Shown in pieces: positions 17,446 to 26,491 of a stretch of 64,000 bases of DNA. Positions within the stretch are counted from its first letter, which is position 1, and every line of letters begins with the position of its first letter. Below the pieces are notes generated by a model. That model worked only from the letters and a program-made list of their open reading frames with translations, had not been told where the DNA came from and searched no databases. Location of the stretch: assembly GCF_005405905.1 (NCBI RefSeq), contig NZ_BJHU01000016.1, forward strand, positions 145,150 through 209,149, in the 5' to 3' direction. The translations under genes were made by a program, and so were the position numbers. The stretch comes from Acidovorax sp. NB1 (lineage in GTDB: Bacteria > Pseudomonadota > Gammaproteobacteria > Burkholderiales > Burkholderiaceae_C).

Positions 17446-17798
17446 GTTTGCATGCCAAGCACGGTGAGGCCCAGCGAGCCCAGCAGGTGCAGTGCGGTGG
17501 TGCCTAGTGCCACGGCGTAGCGCTGGGCCATCAGCATCTCGACGACTTCGGCCGAGAAACTGGAAAACGTGGTGAGTGCGCCCAGAAACCCCGTGACCAG
17601 CGCCAGCCGCCACACTGGGTCCAGCTGGGGCATGGCGTGGAACACGGCGACACACACGCCAATCAGGTAGCCGCCCACCAGATTGGCGGTGAGGGTGCCC
17701 CAGGGAATCAACCCGCCGGGGCTGAGCCACAGGCCCAGGCGCCAGCGTGCCAGCGCGCCCACACAGGCGCCGATGCAGATGGCAAGAACGTTCAACAT
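17415..17798 (-). CDS. crcB: Fluoride channel CrcB/Fluc
   Basis: A 127-residue protein with four hydrophobic helices. The Fluc signatures are present: GALARW near residue 14, TLTANLVGGYLIG (the central Asn-containing helix) and TGFLGALTTFSSFS (sodium-binding break and Phe box). It works as an antiparallel dimer that leaks cytoplasmic fluoride out. I saw no fluoride riboswitch upstream. The last residues (ASYFIASRA) are encoded by the dispersed repeat, so the natural C-terminus has been replaced or extended. Confidence 0.92.
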   Translation of the reverse strand: MLNVLAICIGACVGALARWRLGLWLSPGGLIPWGTLTANLVGGYLIGVCVAVFHAMPQLDPVWRLALVTGFLGALTTFSSFSAEVVEMLMAQRYAVALGTTALHLLGSLGLTVLGMQTASYFIASRA

Positions 17799-17918
17799 CG
17801 GGCCATTGTCGCTGGATTTAAGGGCCTCACAATCGCTTCGCGCCGCCCCTAAAGCACAAAGCGGGGCGGCCTTGATGGGGCCGTCCCGCTTTGCTGTGTC
17901 TGCTGGCTGCAGGTGGGT

Positions 17919-19223
17919 TCAGCGCGCTGCCATCTGCTGCGGCAGCCAGGTCACGATGCCGGGGAAGATGTAGATCAATGCCACGGCACCGCACATGAGC
18001 AGGAACATGGGCACCGTCACCTTGGCGATCCAGGGCAGCTGGCGCCCAGTCATGCCTTGCAGCACAAACAGGTTGAAGCCCACGGGCGGTGTGATCTGCG
18101 CCATCTCGACCACCAGCACGATGAAGATGCCGAACCAGATCGGGTCGATGCCGGCCGCCTGCACAGTGGGCATGAGCACGCCCATGGTCAGCACCACCAT
18201 CGAGATGCCATCGAGGAAGCACCCGAGGATGATGAAGAACACTGCCAGTGCCGCAATCAGCTGCGCCTTGTTGAGCCCGAGCGACGCAATCCATTCGGCC
18301 AAGTGGCGCGGCAGGCCGATGTAGCCCATCGACAGCGTGAGGAACGCAGCACCCGCGAGGATCAGCGCGATCATGCAGTACAGCCGCGTGGCGCCCATGA
18401 GCGAGGCCTTGAAGGTGCTCCAGTTCATCGAGCCCTGCACGGCCGAGAGAATGAGCGAGCCCACCACGCCCACGGCCGCTGCCTCGGTGGCGGTGGCAAA
18501 GCCGGTGTAGATGCTGCCCAGCACGGCGGCAATCAGTAGCACCACAGGGATCAGGCTTCGCGACTCGGCCAGCTTCTGCATGAAGGTCATGCGCACGTCG
18601 GCGGCCGGCACCTGGTCGGGGTGGCGCAGCGCCCACAGCATGATGTAGCCCGAGAACAGGGCCGCGAGCAGAATGCCCGGCAGCACGCCCGCAATGAACA
18701 GCTGCGAGATCGACACCTCGGCCGACACGCCGTACACGATCATGATGATCGACGGCGGAATCAAGAGGCCCAGCGTGCTGGCCCCGGCCAGCGTGCCCAC
18801 GACCATGTGTTCGGGGTAGCCCCGGCGCGTCAGCTCGGGCAGCGTCATCTTGCCGATGGTGGCGCAGGTGGCGGCACTCGACCCCGACACGGCGGCAAAG
18901 ATGGTGCAGCCCACCACGTTGGTGTGCAGCAGGCGGCCCGGCAGCGCCTGCACCCACGGTGCCAGGCCCTTGAACATGTCCTGCGACAGTCGGGTGCGGA
19001 ACAGGATTTCGCCCATCCAGATGAACAGGGGCAGGGCGGTGAGCGTCCAGCTGGAGGCACTGCCCCAGATGGTCACGGCCATGGCGTCGCCTGCGGGGCG
19101 CGCCGAGAACAGTTGCATGCCGATCCAGGCAACGCCCGAGAGGGTGAGGCCGATCCACACACCGCTGCCCAGGATCAGGAACAGCGACAGGACCAGCAGG
19201 CCGGTAATGGCGAGATCACTCAT
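17919..19223 (-). CDS. TRAP transporter large permease (DctM family)
   Basis: A 434-residue protein with about 12 hydrophobic helices and the DctM hallmarks (GSSAATCATIGKMTLPE and the GLLIPPS substrate-binding loop). With the small permease it moves an organic anion inward on a Na+ gradient after delivery by the periplasmic binding protein. It is the last gene of the three-gene TRAP operon, 21 nt after the small permease. The substrate is not known, but the neighbouring hydantoinase/oxoprolinase suggests a cyclic amide or its acid. Confidence 0.94.
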   Translation of the reverse strand: MSDLAITGLLVLSLFLILGSGVWIGLTLSGVAWIGMQLFSARPAGDAMAVTIWGSASSWTLTALPLFIWMGEILFRTRLSQDMFKGLAPWVQALPGRLLHTNVVGCTIFAAVSGSSAATCATIGKMTLPELTRRGYPEHMVVGTLAGASTLGLLIPPSIIMIVYGVSAEVSISQLFIAGVLPGILLAALFSGYIMLWALRHPDQVPAADVRMTFMQKLAESRSLIPVVLLIAAVLGSIYTGFATATEAAAVGVVGSLILSAVQGSMNWSTFKASLMGATRLYCMIALILAGAAFLTLSMGYIGLPRHLAEWIASLGLNKAQLIAALAVFFIILGCFLDGISMVVLTMGVLMPTVQAAGIDPIWFGIFIVLVVEMAQITPPVGFNLFVLQGMTGRQLPWIAKVTVPMFLLMCGAVALIYIFPGIVTWLPQQMAAR

Positions 19224-19244
19224 GGTGGGTAGTGCCCGGTTTTT

Positions 19245-19754
19245 TTATTCATTGCGCAGGGCTTCGCCAGAGGCTGAGTCGGCGCGTTTGCCCATCAGCT
19301 CCAGCACCAGCTCGTCGATGAAGGCTATGGCCAGGATGACCGTGCCCACGGCCATGGCGATCTGCGGAATCCACAGCGGCGTGGCGTCGCTGCCGGTGGA
19401 GATGTCGTGAAACTCGTGCGATTGCCAGGCCAGCTTGCAGCTGTACACCGCAAACAGCACGGCCAGCAGCGTGGCAATGGCCAGCGCCCAGATCTCGAAC
19501 GCCTTCTTGGCGCCGCCCTTCAAAAAATTGAGCAGCAGCGTGACGCGGATGTGCTCGCCGCGCTTCAGGGTGTGGGCCAGCGCCAGAAAACCCGCAGCGG
19601 CCATCAGGTAGCCTGCGTAGGCATCGGTGCCCGGCACGTGGAAATGGAACTGCCGGCTGGCGATGGACAACAGCACCATGCCCAGCAGGCCGACCATGAA
19701 AAGCGCCGCCAGGGCGGCGGCGCTGTCGTACAGAAAGTCCAGCAGACGACGCAT
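19245..19754 (-). CDS. TRAP transporter small permease (DctQ family)
   Basis: A 169-residue protein with four hydrophobic helices, typical for DctQ (HTLKRGEHIRVTLLLNFL in the central part matches the family). It pairs with the large permease just downstream and lies 18 nt after the binding-protein gene. Confidence 0.9.
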   Translation of the reverse strand: MRRLLDFLYDSAAALAALFMVGLLGMVLLSIASRQFHFHVPGTDAYAGYLMAAAGFLALAHTLKRGEHIRVTLLLNFLKGGAKKAFEIWALAIATLLAVLFAVYSCKLAWQSHEFHDISTGSDATPLWIPQIAMAVGTVILAIAFIDELVLELMGKRADSASGEALRNE

Positions 19755-19772
19755 GTGCGTGGGTGCCCGGGC

Positions 19773-20756
19773 TTACTTGCGGTAGGCGTCGATGAGCGCC
19801 TTGCCTTCGGGGCCGGCCTTGTCCAGCCATTCCTTGAGCATGGTGTCGCCCACCTTGGCCATGTCGGCCTTCAGGGCGGCGGGCGGCGCTTCCACGCTCA
19901 TGCCATTGGCCTTGAGCTTGGCGATGGTGTCGGTATTGACCTTGGCACTGGCGGCCCAGCCGCGTGCTTCGGCGTCGGCACCGGCCTTGAGCAGCGCTTC
20001 CTGGCTGGGCTTGTCGAGCGCGTCAAACGCCTTCTTGTTCACCAGCACGGCGTTCTTGGGCAGCCAGGCCTGGGTGTCGTAGTAGAACTTGAGGTGCTCG
20101 TACAGCTTGCTGTCCACGCCGGTGGCGCCCGAGGTCATCGTCGATTCGACCACGCCCGTGGCGAGGGCCTGCGAGAACTCTGCGGCCTGCACCGTCACAG
20201 GCTGCGCGCCCACCAGTTCGGCAATGCGGGCGGTGGCGGGGCTGTAAGCGCGCCACTTGATACCCTTGAGGTCGGCGGCCGAGGCCAGTGGCTTCTTGGT
20301 GTAGATGCCTTGCGGGGGCCAGGCCACGGCATAGAGCAGCACCATGCCTTGTTCGGCCAGTTTCTTTTCGAGGAACGGCTTTTGCGCGGCGTAGAGCTTC
20401 TTGGAAGCGTCGTAACTGTCGGCCAGGAAGGGCAGGCCATCCACGCCAAACAGCTGCCATTCGTTCTGGAAGTTGGCCAGCAGGATCTCGCCCATCTGCG
20501 CCTGGCCACCTTGCACGGCGCGCTTGATCTCGGGGGCCTTAAACAGCGCGGCGTTGGCGTGCACGGTGATCTTGAGCTTGCCGCCCGTGGCCTTGTCCAC
20601 ATCGCTGGCCAGCTGCACCATGTTCTCGGTGTGGAAGTTGGTGGCGGGGTAGGCGGCGGCCAGGTCCCACTTGGTCTGGGCGAATGCCGAGGTGGCAGAC
20701 AGACCCGCAGCCAAGGTCAGGGCGAGTGCGGTCACGGGGAAGATTCGACGCTTCAT
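19773..20756 (-). CDS. TRAP transporter periplasmic binding protein (DctP family)
   Basis: A 327-residue protein with a signal peptide at 1-26 (AFA cut) and the DctP core. It includes the Arg-bearing stretch WRAYSPATARIAELVGAQP that normally grips a carboxylate of the ligand, and MTSGATGVDSKLYEHLKFYY. I chose the start at 20756 with GGAG 8 nt upstream; a longer reading from 20858 would have no signal peptide at its front. It is first in the TRAP operon and divergent from a MarR-type regulator, which is the likely controller. Confidence 0.93.
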   Translation of the reverse strand: MKRRIFPVTALALTLAAGLSATSAFAQTKWDLAAAYPATNFHTENMVQLASDVDKATGGKLKITVHANAALFKAPEIKRAVQGGQAQMGEILLANFQNEWQLFGVDGLPFLADSYDASKKLYAAQKPFLEKKLAEQGMVLLYAVAWPPQGIYTKKPLASAADLKGIKWRAYSPATARIAELVGAQPVTVQAAEFSQALATGVVESTMTSGATGVDSKLYEHLKFYYDTQAWLPKNAVLVNKKAFDALDKPSQEALLKAGADAEARGWAASAKVNTDTIAKLKANGMSVEAPPAALKADMAKVGDTMLKEWLDKAGPEGKALIDAYRK

Positions 20757-20943
20757 GGATATTGCTCCGCAGGGTTGGATGTACAAGGTTGGATGTAACA
20801 AATCACTGTATCGGAAGCCGATCCGATTGCGATAGGTGTTTTGCCTAAACGCTGACAAATTGCCAACAAATTACCATCGACTTGCCTACAATGCCCCATG
20901 CATATCCCGTGCCAATGACAGAACCTGCAGGCCTGAACCCGCC

Positions 20944-21480
20944 ATGAAATCTGACGCCAAGCCCAAAGCCAAAATCGACTCCGGCCCCATTGTGTCGTCG
21001 GCGCACCTGGTGTCGGCTCAGAGCGCAGAAATGAGCGAGTTCGAGTTTGGCCTCATCGTGGCGGGCAATGCGTTCCACCGCTGGGTGGTGCACTGCATGG
21101 CGGCGGCGGGCCTCAAGGACCTGACGCCACTCGACGTGGTGGTGCTGCACCACGTCACGCACCGCGCGCGCGACAAGCGCCTGGCCGACATCTGCTTCAT
21201 CATGAACGTGGAAGACACACACTTGGTGAACTACTCGCTCAAGAAGCTGCAGACCCTGGGCGTGGTTGCCTCGCAGAAAAACGGCAAGGAAGTCACCTAC
21301 GCCGCCACCGACACCGGCCGCGCCTATGTGCAGCGCTACCGCGAGATCCGCGAGAGCTGCCTGATCGATGCACTCAAGGTCGACGACGCGCTCAACCGAG
21401 ACATCGGGGAGCTGGCCCGTTTGCTGCGTGTGCTCTCTGGCATGTACGACCAGGCGGCGCGCTCGGCGGCGTCCTTGTGA
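20944..21480 (+). CDS. MarR-type winged-helix regulator
   Basis: A 178-residue predicted DNA-binding protein. A winged helix at about 50-135 includes LTPLDVVVLHHVTHRARDK, LADICFIMNVEDTHLVNYSLKKL (in parts) and the wing GKEVTYAATDTGR. The first 30 residues are a charged, probably disordered leader. It matches the group annotated as predicted MarR-family regulators found next to transporters. It is divergent from the TRAP operon (187-bp shared promoter region) and followed by the hydantoinase gene, so it may regulate both. Ligand unknown. Confidence 0.82.
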   Translation: MKSDAKPKAKIDSGPIVSSAHLVSAQSAEMSEFEFGLIVAGNAFHRWVVHCMAAAGLKDLTPLDVVVLHHVTHRARDKRLADICFIMNVEDTHLVNYSLKKLQTLGVVASQKNGKEVTYAATDTGRAYVQRYREIRESCLIDALKVDDALNRDIGELARLLRVLSGMYDQAARSAASL

Positions 21481-21529
21481 TGCAGGCCGCCTACGTTGCC
21501 TGCATGGGGCCTGTGTGGCTCGAAAATAT

Positions 21530-21594
21530 GAATGAAAATCGGCTCTTGCGCTCGACTGTAAAGCGCTGATAGCTATCAATTGAGTAGCATTGAT
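21530..21594 (+). repeat. Dispersed repeat A
   Basis: This copy contains a GCGCT/AGCGC hairpin and the tail TAGCTATCAATTGAGTAGCA. It ends exactly at the ATG of the hydantoinase/oxoprolinase gene, which therefore has a repeat as its leader. Confidence 0.8.
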
Positions 21595-24500
21595 ATGTCC
21601 AACCAACCCTCTCCTATGTCCCGCTGGCAGTTCTGGATCGACCGGGGCGGCACCTTCACCGACGTGGTGGGCAAGCGCCCGGACGGCACCCTGGTCACGC
21701 ACAAGCTGCTGTCCGAGAACCCGGAGCAGTACAAGGACGCGGCGGTGGCCGGCATCCGCCACCTGCTGGGCCTCAAGCCCGGCGAGGCGGTGACGCCAGC
21801 GCTGGTGGAGTGCGTGAAGATGGGCACCACCGTGGCTACCAATGCGCTGCTGGAGCGCAAGGGCGAGCCCACGCTGCTCATCACCACCAAGGGCTTCAAG
21901 GACGCGCTGCGCATCGCCTACCAGAACCGCCCGCGTTTGTTCGACCGCCATATCGTATTGCCCGAGCTGCTGTACGAGCGCGTGATCGAGGCGCAGGAGC
22001 GGGTGGGCGCGCAGGGTGACGTCATCGAGCCGCTGGACGAAGCGCACCTCAAGGAGCGCCTCTGGGCCGCCTACGACGCGGGCCTGCGCAGCGCGGCCAT
22101 CGTGTTCATGCACGGCTACCGCTACACGGCGCATGAAGAAGCCGCCGCCCGCATCGCGCGCGAGATCGGCTTTACGCAGGTGAGCGCATCGCACGCCACC
22201 AGCCCCATGATGAAGCTGGTGAGCCGGGGCGACACCACGGTGGTGGATGCGTACCTCTCGCCCATCCTGCGCCGCTATGTGGACCAGGTGGCGAGCGAAA
22301 TGCCGGGCGTGAAGCTGTTCTTCATGCAGTCGTCGGGCGGCCTGACGGACGCGCAGGTGTTCCAGGGCAAGGACGCGATCCTGAGCGGCCCGGCGGGTGG
22401 CATCGTCGGCATGGCGCGCACCGCAGGCCTTGCGGGCCACGACAAGGTCATCGGCTTTGACATGGGCGGCACCAGCACTGATGTGAGCCACTACGCGGGC
22501 GAGTTCGAGCGCGAGTTCGAAACCCAGGTGGCGGGCGTGCGCATGCGCGCGCCGATGATGAGCATCCACACCGTGGCGGCCGGTGGCGGCTCCATCCTCG
22601 GTTTTGATGGCGCGCGCTTCCGCGTGGGCCCAGAGAGCGCGGGCGCCAACCCCGGCCCCGCCAGCTACCGCCGGGGCGGCCCGCTGGCAGTGACGGATGC
22701 GAACGTGATGGTGGGAAAGATCCAGCCCGCGCATTTCCCCAAGGTGTTTGGCCATGCGGCCAACGAGGCGCTCGACCGCGATGTGGTGGCGCAAAAGTTC
22801 GCGCAGCTGGCGGTGCAAAGCGGCCGCTCGCAAGAAGATGTGGCCCACGGCTTCATTCAGATCGCCGTGCAGCAGATGGCCAACGCGATCAAGAAGATCA
22901 GCGTGGCGCGCGGCTATGACGTGACGCGCTACACGTTGCAGTGCTTTGGCGGCGCGGGCGGCCAGCACGCGTGTTTGGTGGCCGACGCTTTGGGCATGAC
23001 GCGCGTGTTTGTACACCCGTTGGCGGGTGTGCTCAGTGCCTACGGCATGGGCCTGGCGGACCAGAACGTGATCCGCGAACAGGCCGTAGAAACGAAGCTG
23101 GTGCCCGATGCACTCGCGGGCATCGACGCCACTCTGGACCAACTGGCTACCACCGCACGCACCGAGCTGGAGCGCCAGCAGGTGGGCGCGGGCACAGCCG
23201 TGGTGCACCGCCGCGTGCATGTGCGCTACGAGGGCAGCGACTCGGCGCTGATTGTTCCGTTTGGTTCTCTGGCCGAAATCACCGCAGGGTTCGAGGCTGC
23301 CTACCGCCAGCGTTTTGCGTTCCTGATGCAAGGCAAGGGCCTGGTGGTGGAGGCCGTATCGGTTGAAGCCGTGGTGCCCGGCGACGCGCCCGTGGAGCCG
23401 CGCCATGCGCTGCAGCCCGCACGCGAAGTGCCGCGCCGCAGCACCGTGCGCATGTACACCGGTGGCGTGGACGGCGTGCCCGCGTGGCACGACGCCGCCC
23501 TGGTGGTGCGCGAGGACCTGCGCCCCGGCGACGTGATCCCCGGCCCGGCCATCATTGCCGAGAAGAACGCCACCACCATCGTGGAGCCCGGCTGGGAGGC
23601 CGCGCTGACCGAGCTGGACCACCTGCTGCTCAACCGCCACGTGGCGCGCGCCGTGCAGCATGCCGTGGGCACCACGGTGGACCCGGTGCTGCTCGAAGTG
23701 TTCAACAACCTGTTCATGAACATTGCCGAACAGATGGGGCTGCAGCTGCAGAACACGGCGTACTCGGTCAACATCAAGGAGCGGCTGGACTTCAGCTGTG
23801 CGCTGTTTGACACCGCAGGTAACTTGATCGCCAATGCACCGCACATGCCGGTGCACCTGGGCTCGATGGGCGAGAGCATCAAGACCGTGATCCGCGAGAA
23901 CACCGGCAAGATGCAGCCCGGCGATGTGTTTGTGCTCAACGACCCGTACCACGGCGGCACTCACCTGCCCGACATCACCGTCATCACGCCGGTCTACATC
24001 GCCGATGAAGCCACGCCCACGTTCTATGTGGGCAGCCGGGGCCACCACGCCGATGTGGGTGGCACCACGCCGGGCTCCATGCCACCGTTCTCCACGCGCA
24101 TCGAAGAAGAGGGCGTGCAGATCAACAACGTGAAGCTGGTCGAGCGCGGTGTGCTGCGCGAAGCGGAGATGATTGCGCTGCTGGAAAGCGGCGAGTACCC
24201 CAGCCGCAACCCGCAGCAGAACATGGCGGACTTGCGTGCGCAGATCGCAGCCAACGAGAAAGGCCAGCAGGAGCTGCGCCGCATGGTGGGCGAGTTTGGC
24301 CTGGATGTCGTGCAGGCCTACATGCGCCACGTGCAGGACAACGCGGAAGAATCCGTGCGCCGTGTCATCACACGGCTGAAGGATGGTGCGTTCACGCTCC
24401 CCTTGGACAACGGCGCGCAGATCAGCGTGGCCGTGAAAGTCGATGCCGCCAGCCGCAGCGCCACCATCGACTTCACCGGCACCAGCCCGCAGCAGACCAA

Positions 24501-25245
24501 CAACTTCAACGCGCCCACGGCGGTGTGCATGGCGGCGGTGCTGTATGTGTTCCGTACGCTGGTCGATGACGACATTCCGCTCAACGCCGGGTGCCTCAAG
24601 CCGCTGAACGTCATCATCCCGCCCGGCAGCATGCTCAACCCGAATCCACCGGCCTCGGTGGTGGCGGGCAATGTGGAGACCTCCACCTGCATCACCAACG
24701 CGCTGTACGGCGCGCTGGGCCTGATGGCGGCGGGGCAGTGCACCATGAACAACTTCACCTTTGGCAGCACGCGCTACCAGTACTACGAGACCATCTCGGG
24801 CGGTAGCGGCGCGGGTGGCGTGTGGGATGTGAATGGGCAGCTGGTGGGCGGGTTTGGCGGCACCAGCGTCGTGCAGTGCCACATGACCAACTCGCGCCTG
24901 ACGGACCCCGAGGTGCTGGAGTTCCGCTTTCCGGTGCGGCTGGAGGGCTACGAGATCCGCAAGGGCTCGGGCGGTGCGGGGCAGTACCAGGGCGGCGATG
25001 GAGGCATTCGCCGGGTGCGCTTTCTGGAGCCCATGACGGCCAGCATTCTGTCGAACGGCCGCCACCATGGCGCGTTTGGCATGGCGGGCGGCCAGCCCGG
25101 TGCTGTGGGCATCAACAAGGTGGTGCGCAGCGACGGCCGGGTGGAGCTGCTGGACCATATCGGCCAGGCCGAGATGCTGCCGGGCGATGTGTTTGAAATA
25201 CACACGCCAGGCGGCGGTGGCTTCGGGTCTTCAGGCCAAAAATAG
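21595..25245 (+). CDS. Fused hydantoinase A/B, 5-oxoprolinase family
   Basis: A 1216-residue protein joining both subunits of the ATP-dependent hydantoinase/5-oxoprolinase family. The HyuA-like half (about 1-690) has the acetate-kinase-like phosphate loops [10 protein letters not shown] and [11 protein letters not shown]. The HyuB-like half (about 700-1210) has [17 protein letters not shown] and [15 protein letters not shown]. It would open a cyclic amide (5-oxoproline or a hydantoin) with ATP. I chose ATG 21595; the ATG at 21616 is the alternative, and neither has a Shine-Dalgarno because the leader is a repeat. With the divergent TRAP operon and regulator it suggests uptake and opening of a cyclic lactam. 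Confidence 0.92.
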   Translation: MSNQPSPMSRWQFWIDRGGTFTDVVGKRPDGTLVTHKLLSENPEQYKDAAVAGIRHLLGLKPGEAVTPALVECVKMGTTVATNALLERKGEPTLLITTKGFKDALRIAYQNRPRLFDRHIVLPELLYERVIEAQERVGAQGDVIEPLDEAHLKERLWAAYDAGLRSAAIVFMHGYRYTAHEEAAARIAREIGFTQVSASHATSPMMKLVSRGDTTVVDAYLSPILRRYVDQVASEMPGVKLFFMQSSGGLTDAQVFQGKDAILSGPAGGIVGMARTAGLAGHDKVIGFDMGGTSTDVSHYAGEFEREFETQVAGVRMRAPMMSIHTVAAGGGSILGFDGARFRVGPESAGANPGPASYRRGGPLAVTDANVMVGKIQPAHFPKVFGHAANEALDRDVVAQKFAQLAVQSGRSQEDVAHGFIQIAVQQMANAIKKISVARGYDVTRYTLQCFGGAGGQHACLVADALGMTRVFVHPLAGVLSAYGMGLADQNVIREQAVETKLVPDALAGIDATLDQLATTARTELERQQVGAGTAVVHRRVHVRYEGSDSALIVPFGSLAEITAGFEAAYRQRFAFLMQGKGLVVEAVSVEAVVPGDAPVEPRHALQPAREVPRRSTVRMYTGGVDGVPAWHDAALVVREDLRPGDVIPGPAIIAEKNATTIVEPGWEAALTELDHLLLNRHVARAVQHAVGTTVDPVLLEVFNNLFMNIAEQMGLQLQNTAYSVNIKERLDFSCALFDTAGNLIANAPHMPVHLGSMGESIKTVIRENTGKMQPGDVFVLNDPYHGGTHLPDITVITPVYIADEATPTFYVGSRGHHADVGGTTPGSMPPFSTRIEEEGVQINNVKLVERGVLREAEMIALLESGEYPSRNPQQNMADLRAQIAANEKGQQELRRMVGEFGLDVVQAYMRHVQDNAEESVRRVITRLKDGAFTLPLDNGAQISVAVKVDAASRSATIDFTGTSPQQTNNFNAPTAVCMAAVLYVFRTLVDDDIPLNAGCLKPLNVIIPPGSMLNPNPPASVVAGNVETSTCITNALYGALGLMAAGQCTMNNFTFGSTRYQYYETISGGSGAGGVWDVNGQLVGGFGGTSVVQCHMTNSRLTDPEVLEFRFPVRLEGYEIRKGSGGAGQYQGGDGGIRRVRFLEPMTASILSNGRHHGAFGMAGGQPGAVGINKVVRSDGRVELLDHIGQAEMLPGDVFEIHTPGGGGFGSSGQK

Positions 25246-25300
25246 TGGGAAAAATGCCTGCTTGCGCGCGTCCATCAAGCGCAAGCAGCTATCAAATCAG
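25238..25300 (+). repeat. Dispersed repeat A between convergent genes
   Basis: It carries the best hairpin of the family: TGCTTGCGC paired with GCGCAAGCA across an 11-nt loop, then AGCTATCAAATC. It spans from the hydantoinase stop (25243-25245) to the mrpG stop (25297-25299), filling the whole gap, and may act as a two-way terminator. Confidence 0.8.
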
Positions 25301-25689
25301 GAGTCCTTGGGATCTTCGGGCGCCTTGGGCTGGCTGAGGCTGGGCGGCACGTCGAGCCCGGCCTGCCGGGCGCGGAACAGCGCCGCGCGCATCAGAAAGA
25401 TCGACATGATGGGCACCGTGATCGCCACGAACACCGCGATCAGCAGCGCATGCAGCGCCAGGCTGCGGTCGGCCACTGAGAAGTACAACACCGTGCCATG
25501 CATGATCAGCCAGCAGCCCAGCGTGGCGATGACGGAAGGCGCGTGCACCCGCTCGAAGTAGGTGGGCAGGCGCAGCAGGCCGGTAGAGCCCAGCAGGGCC
25601 AGCCCGGCGCCCCCCAGCACCAGCAGGGCCACGATGATTTCCAGCCACAGGGGCAGCACGGCGATGCCGGTGGTGGCAGCTTCGGTCAT
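25297..25689 (-). CDS. mrpG: Mrp antiporter subunit G
   Basis: A 130-residue protein with three hydrophobic helices. The family stretch GLLRLPTYFERVHAPSVIATLG is diagnostic for MnhG/PhaG. It is the last gene of the Mrp operon, and its start overlaps the mrpF stop by four bases. The 25-residue hydrophilic tail (KAPEDPKDS at the end) is longer than the core requires. It is needed for assembly of the Na+(K+)/H+ antiporter complex in the inner membrane. Confidence 0.93.
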   Translation of the reverse strand: MTEAATTGIAVLPLWLEIIVALLVLGGAGLALLGSTGLLRLPTYFERVHAPSVIATLGCWLIMHGTVLYFSVADRSLALHALLIAVFVAITVPIMSIFLMRAALFRARQAGLDVPPSLSQPKAPEDPKDS

Positions 25690-25964
25690 TCGATCACCTC
25701 GCCGCGCAGCAGAAACTTGGCCATGGCCATGCTGCCCACAAAGCTGAACAGCGCCAGCAGCAGCGCGGCCTCGAAGTAGTTCTTGCTGCCATACAGCAGG
25801 CCCAGCACCAGCATCACCAGCATGCCGCAGAGGTACATGCAGTCGAGTGCCAGCACGCGGTCTTGTGCCGAAGGGCCTTTGAGCAGGCGCACCAGCGCGC
25901 AACCCATGGCCAGTGCCAGCATGAACAGGGCGATGGGGAGGGCCCAATCCAGTATCGGGGTCAT
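25686..25964 (-). CDS. mrpF: Mrp antiporter subunit F
   Basis: A 92-residue protein with three hydrophobic helices and the typical loop [13 protein letters not shown] found in MnhF/PhaF. It overlaps mrpE upstream and mrpG downstream by four bases each, so the subunits are translationally coupled. Confidence 0.93.
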   Translation of the reverse strand: MTPILDWALPIALFMLALAMGCALVRLLKGPSAQDRVLALDCMYLCGMLVMLVLGLLYGSKNYFEAALLLALFSFVGSMAMAKFLLRGEVIE

Positions 25965-26491
25965 TCAAAGATCTCCATCAGAGGGGCCTCGTAGCGCTGT
26001 TTCACGTCGGCGATCACGGTGGCGGGGTCGTCCAGCTCCAGCACGTGCAACAGCAGCATGCTGCGGTCCAGCGACAGCTCGGCCCAGGCCGTGCCGGGGG
26101 TGATGCAGACGATCATGGCCAGCACGGCCAGCGCGTTGGGGTCGCGCACATCGAGCGGGATGTGCACAAACCCGGCAGGGTGCCGCCTGCGGCCGGGCGC
26201 CAGCAGCAGGCGGGCCACGGCCAGGTTAGAGCGCGTGGTGTCGGCCACCACGGTGAAGGCCAGGCGCAGCACGGCGCCGGGTTTGCGCACGCGCACGGGC
26301 CGCGGGCGCAGCCCGGCCGTGAGCAGCGGTATCGCCAGCGCCAGCACGCTGCCCAGCACCACATGCCCGGCACTCAGGCTGCGGTTGAGCAGCAGCCACA
26401 GGCCCAGCAGCGCTAGCGACAGCAGGGGCGCGGGCACCAGCCGCTTGAAGGGCCGGGGCGATGTGGCGGTGGGTGGGGACTCTGGCTTCAT
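25961..26491 (-). CDS. mrpE: Mrp antiporter subunit E
   Basis: A 176-residue protein with two or three N-terminal hydrophobic helices and a cytoplasmic domain. The MnhE pattern is visible as ALAVLAMIVCITPGTAWAEL followed by LLLHVLELDDP. It overlaps both neighbours by four bases. Confidence 0.93.
   Translation of the reverse strand: MKPESPPTATSPRPFKRLVPAPLLSLALLGLWLLLNRSLSAGHVVLGSVLALAIPLLTAGLRPRPVRVRKPGAVLRLAFTVVADTTRSNLAVARLLLAPGRRRHPAGFVHIPLDVRDPNALAVLAMIVCITPGTAWAELSLDRSMLLLHVLELDDPATVIADVKQRYEAPLMEIFE

Noticed and set aside
17799-17918. Possible fluoride riboswitch before crcB
   Set aside because: I could not find the conserved pseudoknot and GATGG-type elements in the leader.
20845-25203. 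A 1452-codon open frame on the minus strand
   Set aside because: It is the mirror of the hydantoinase/oxoprolinase gene. Its translation is His/Arg/Ala-rich with no domain, and the + strand frame has full motifs.
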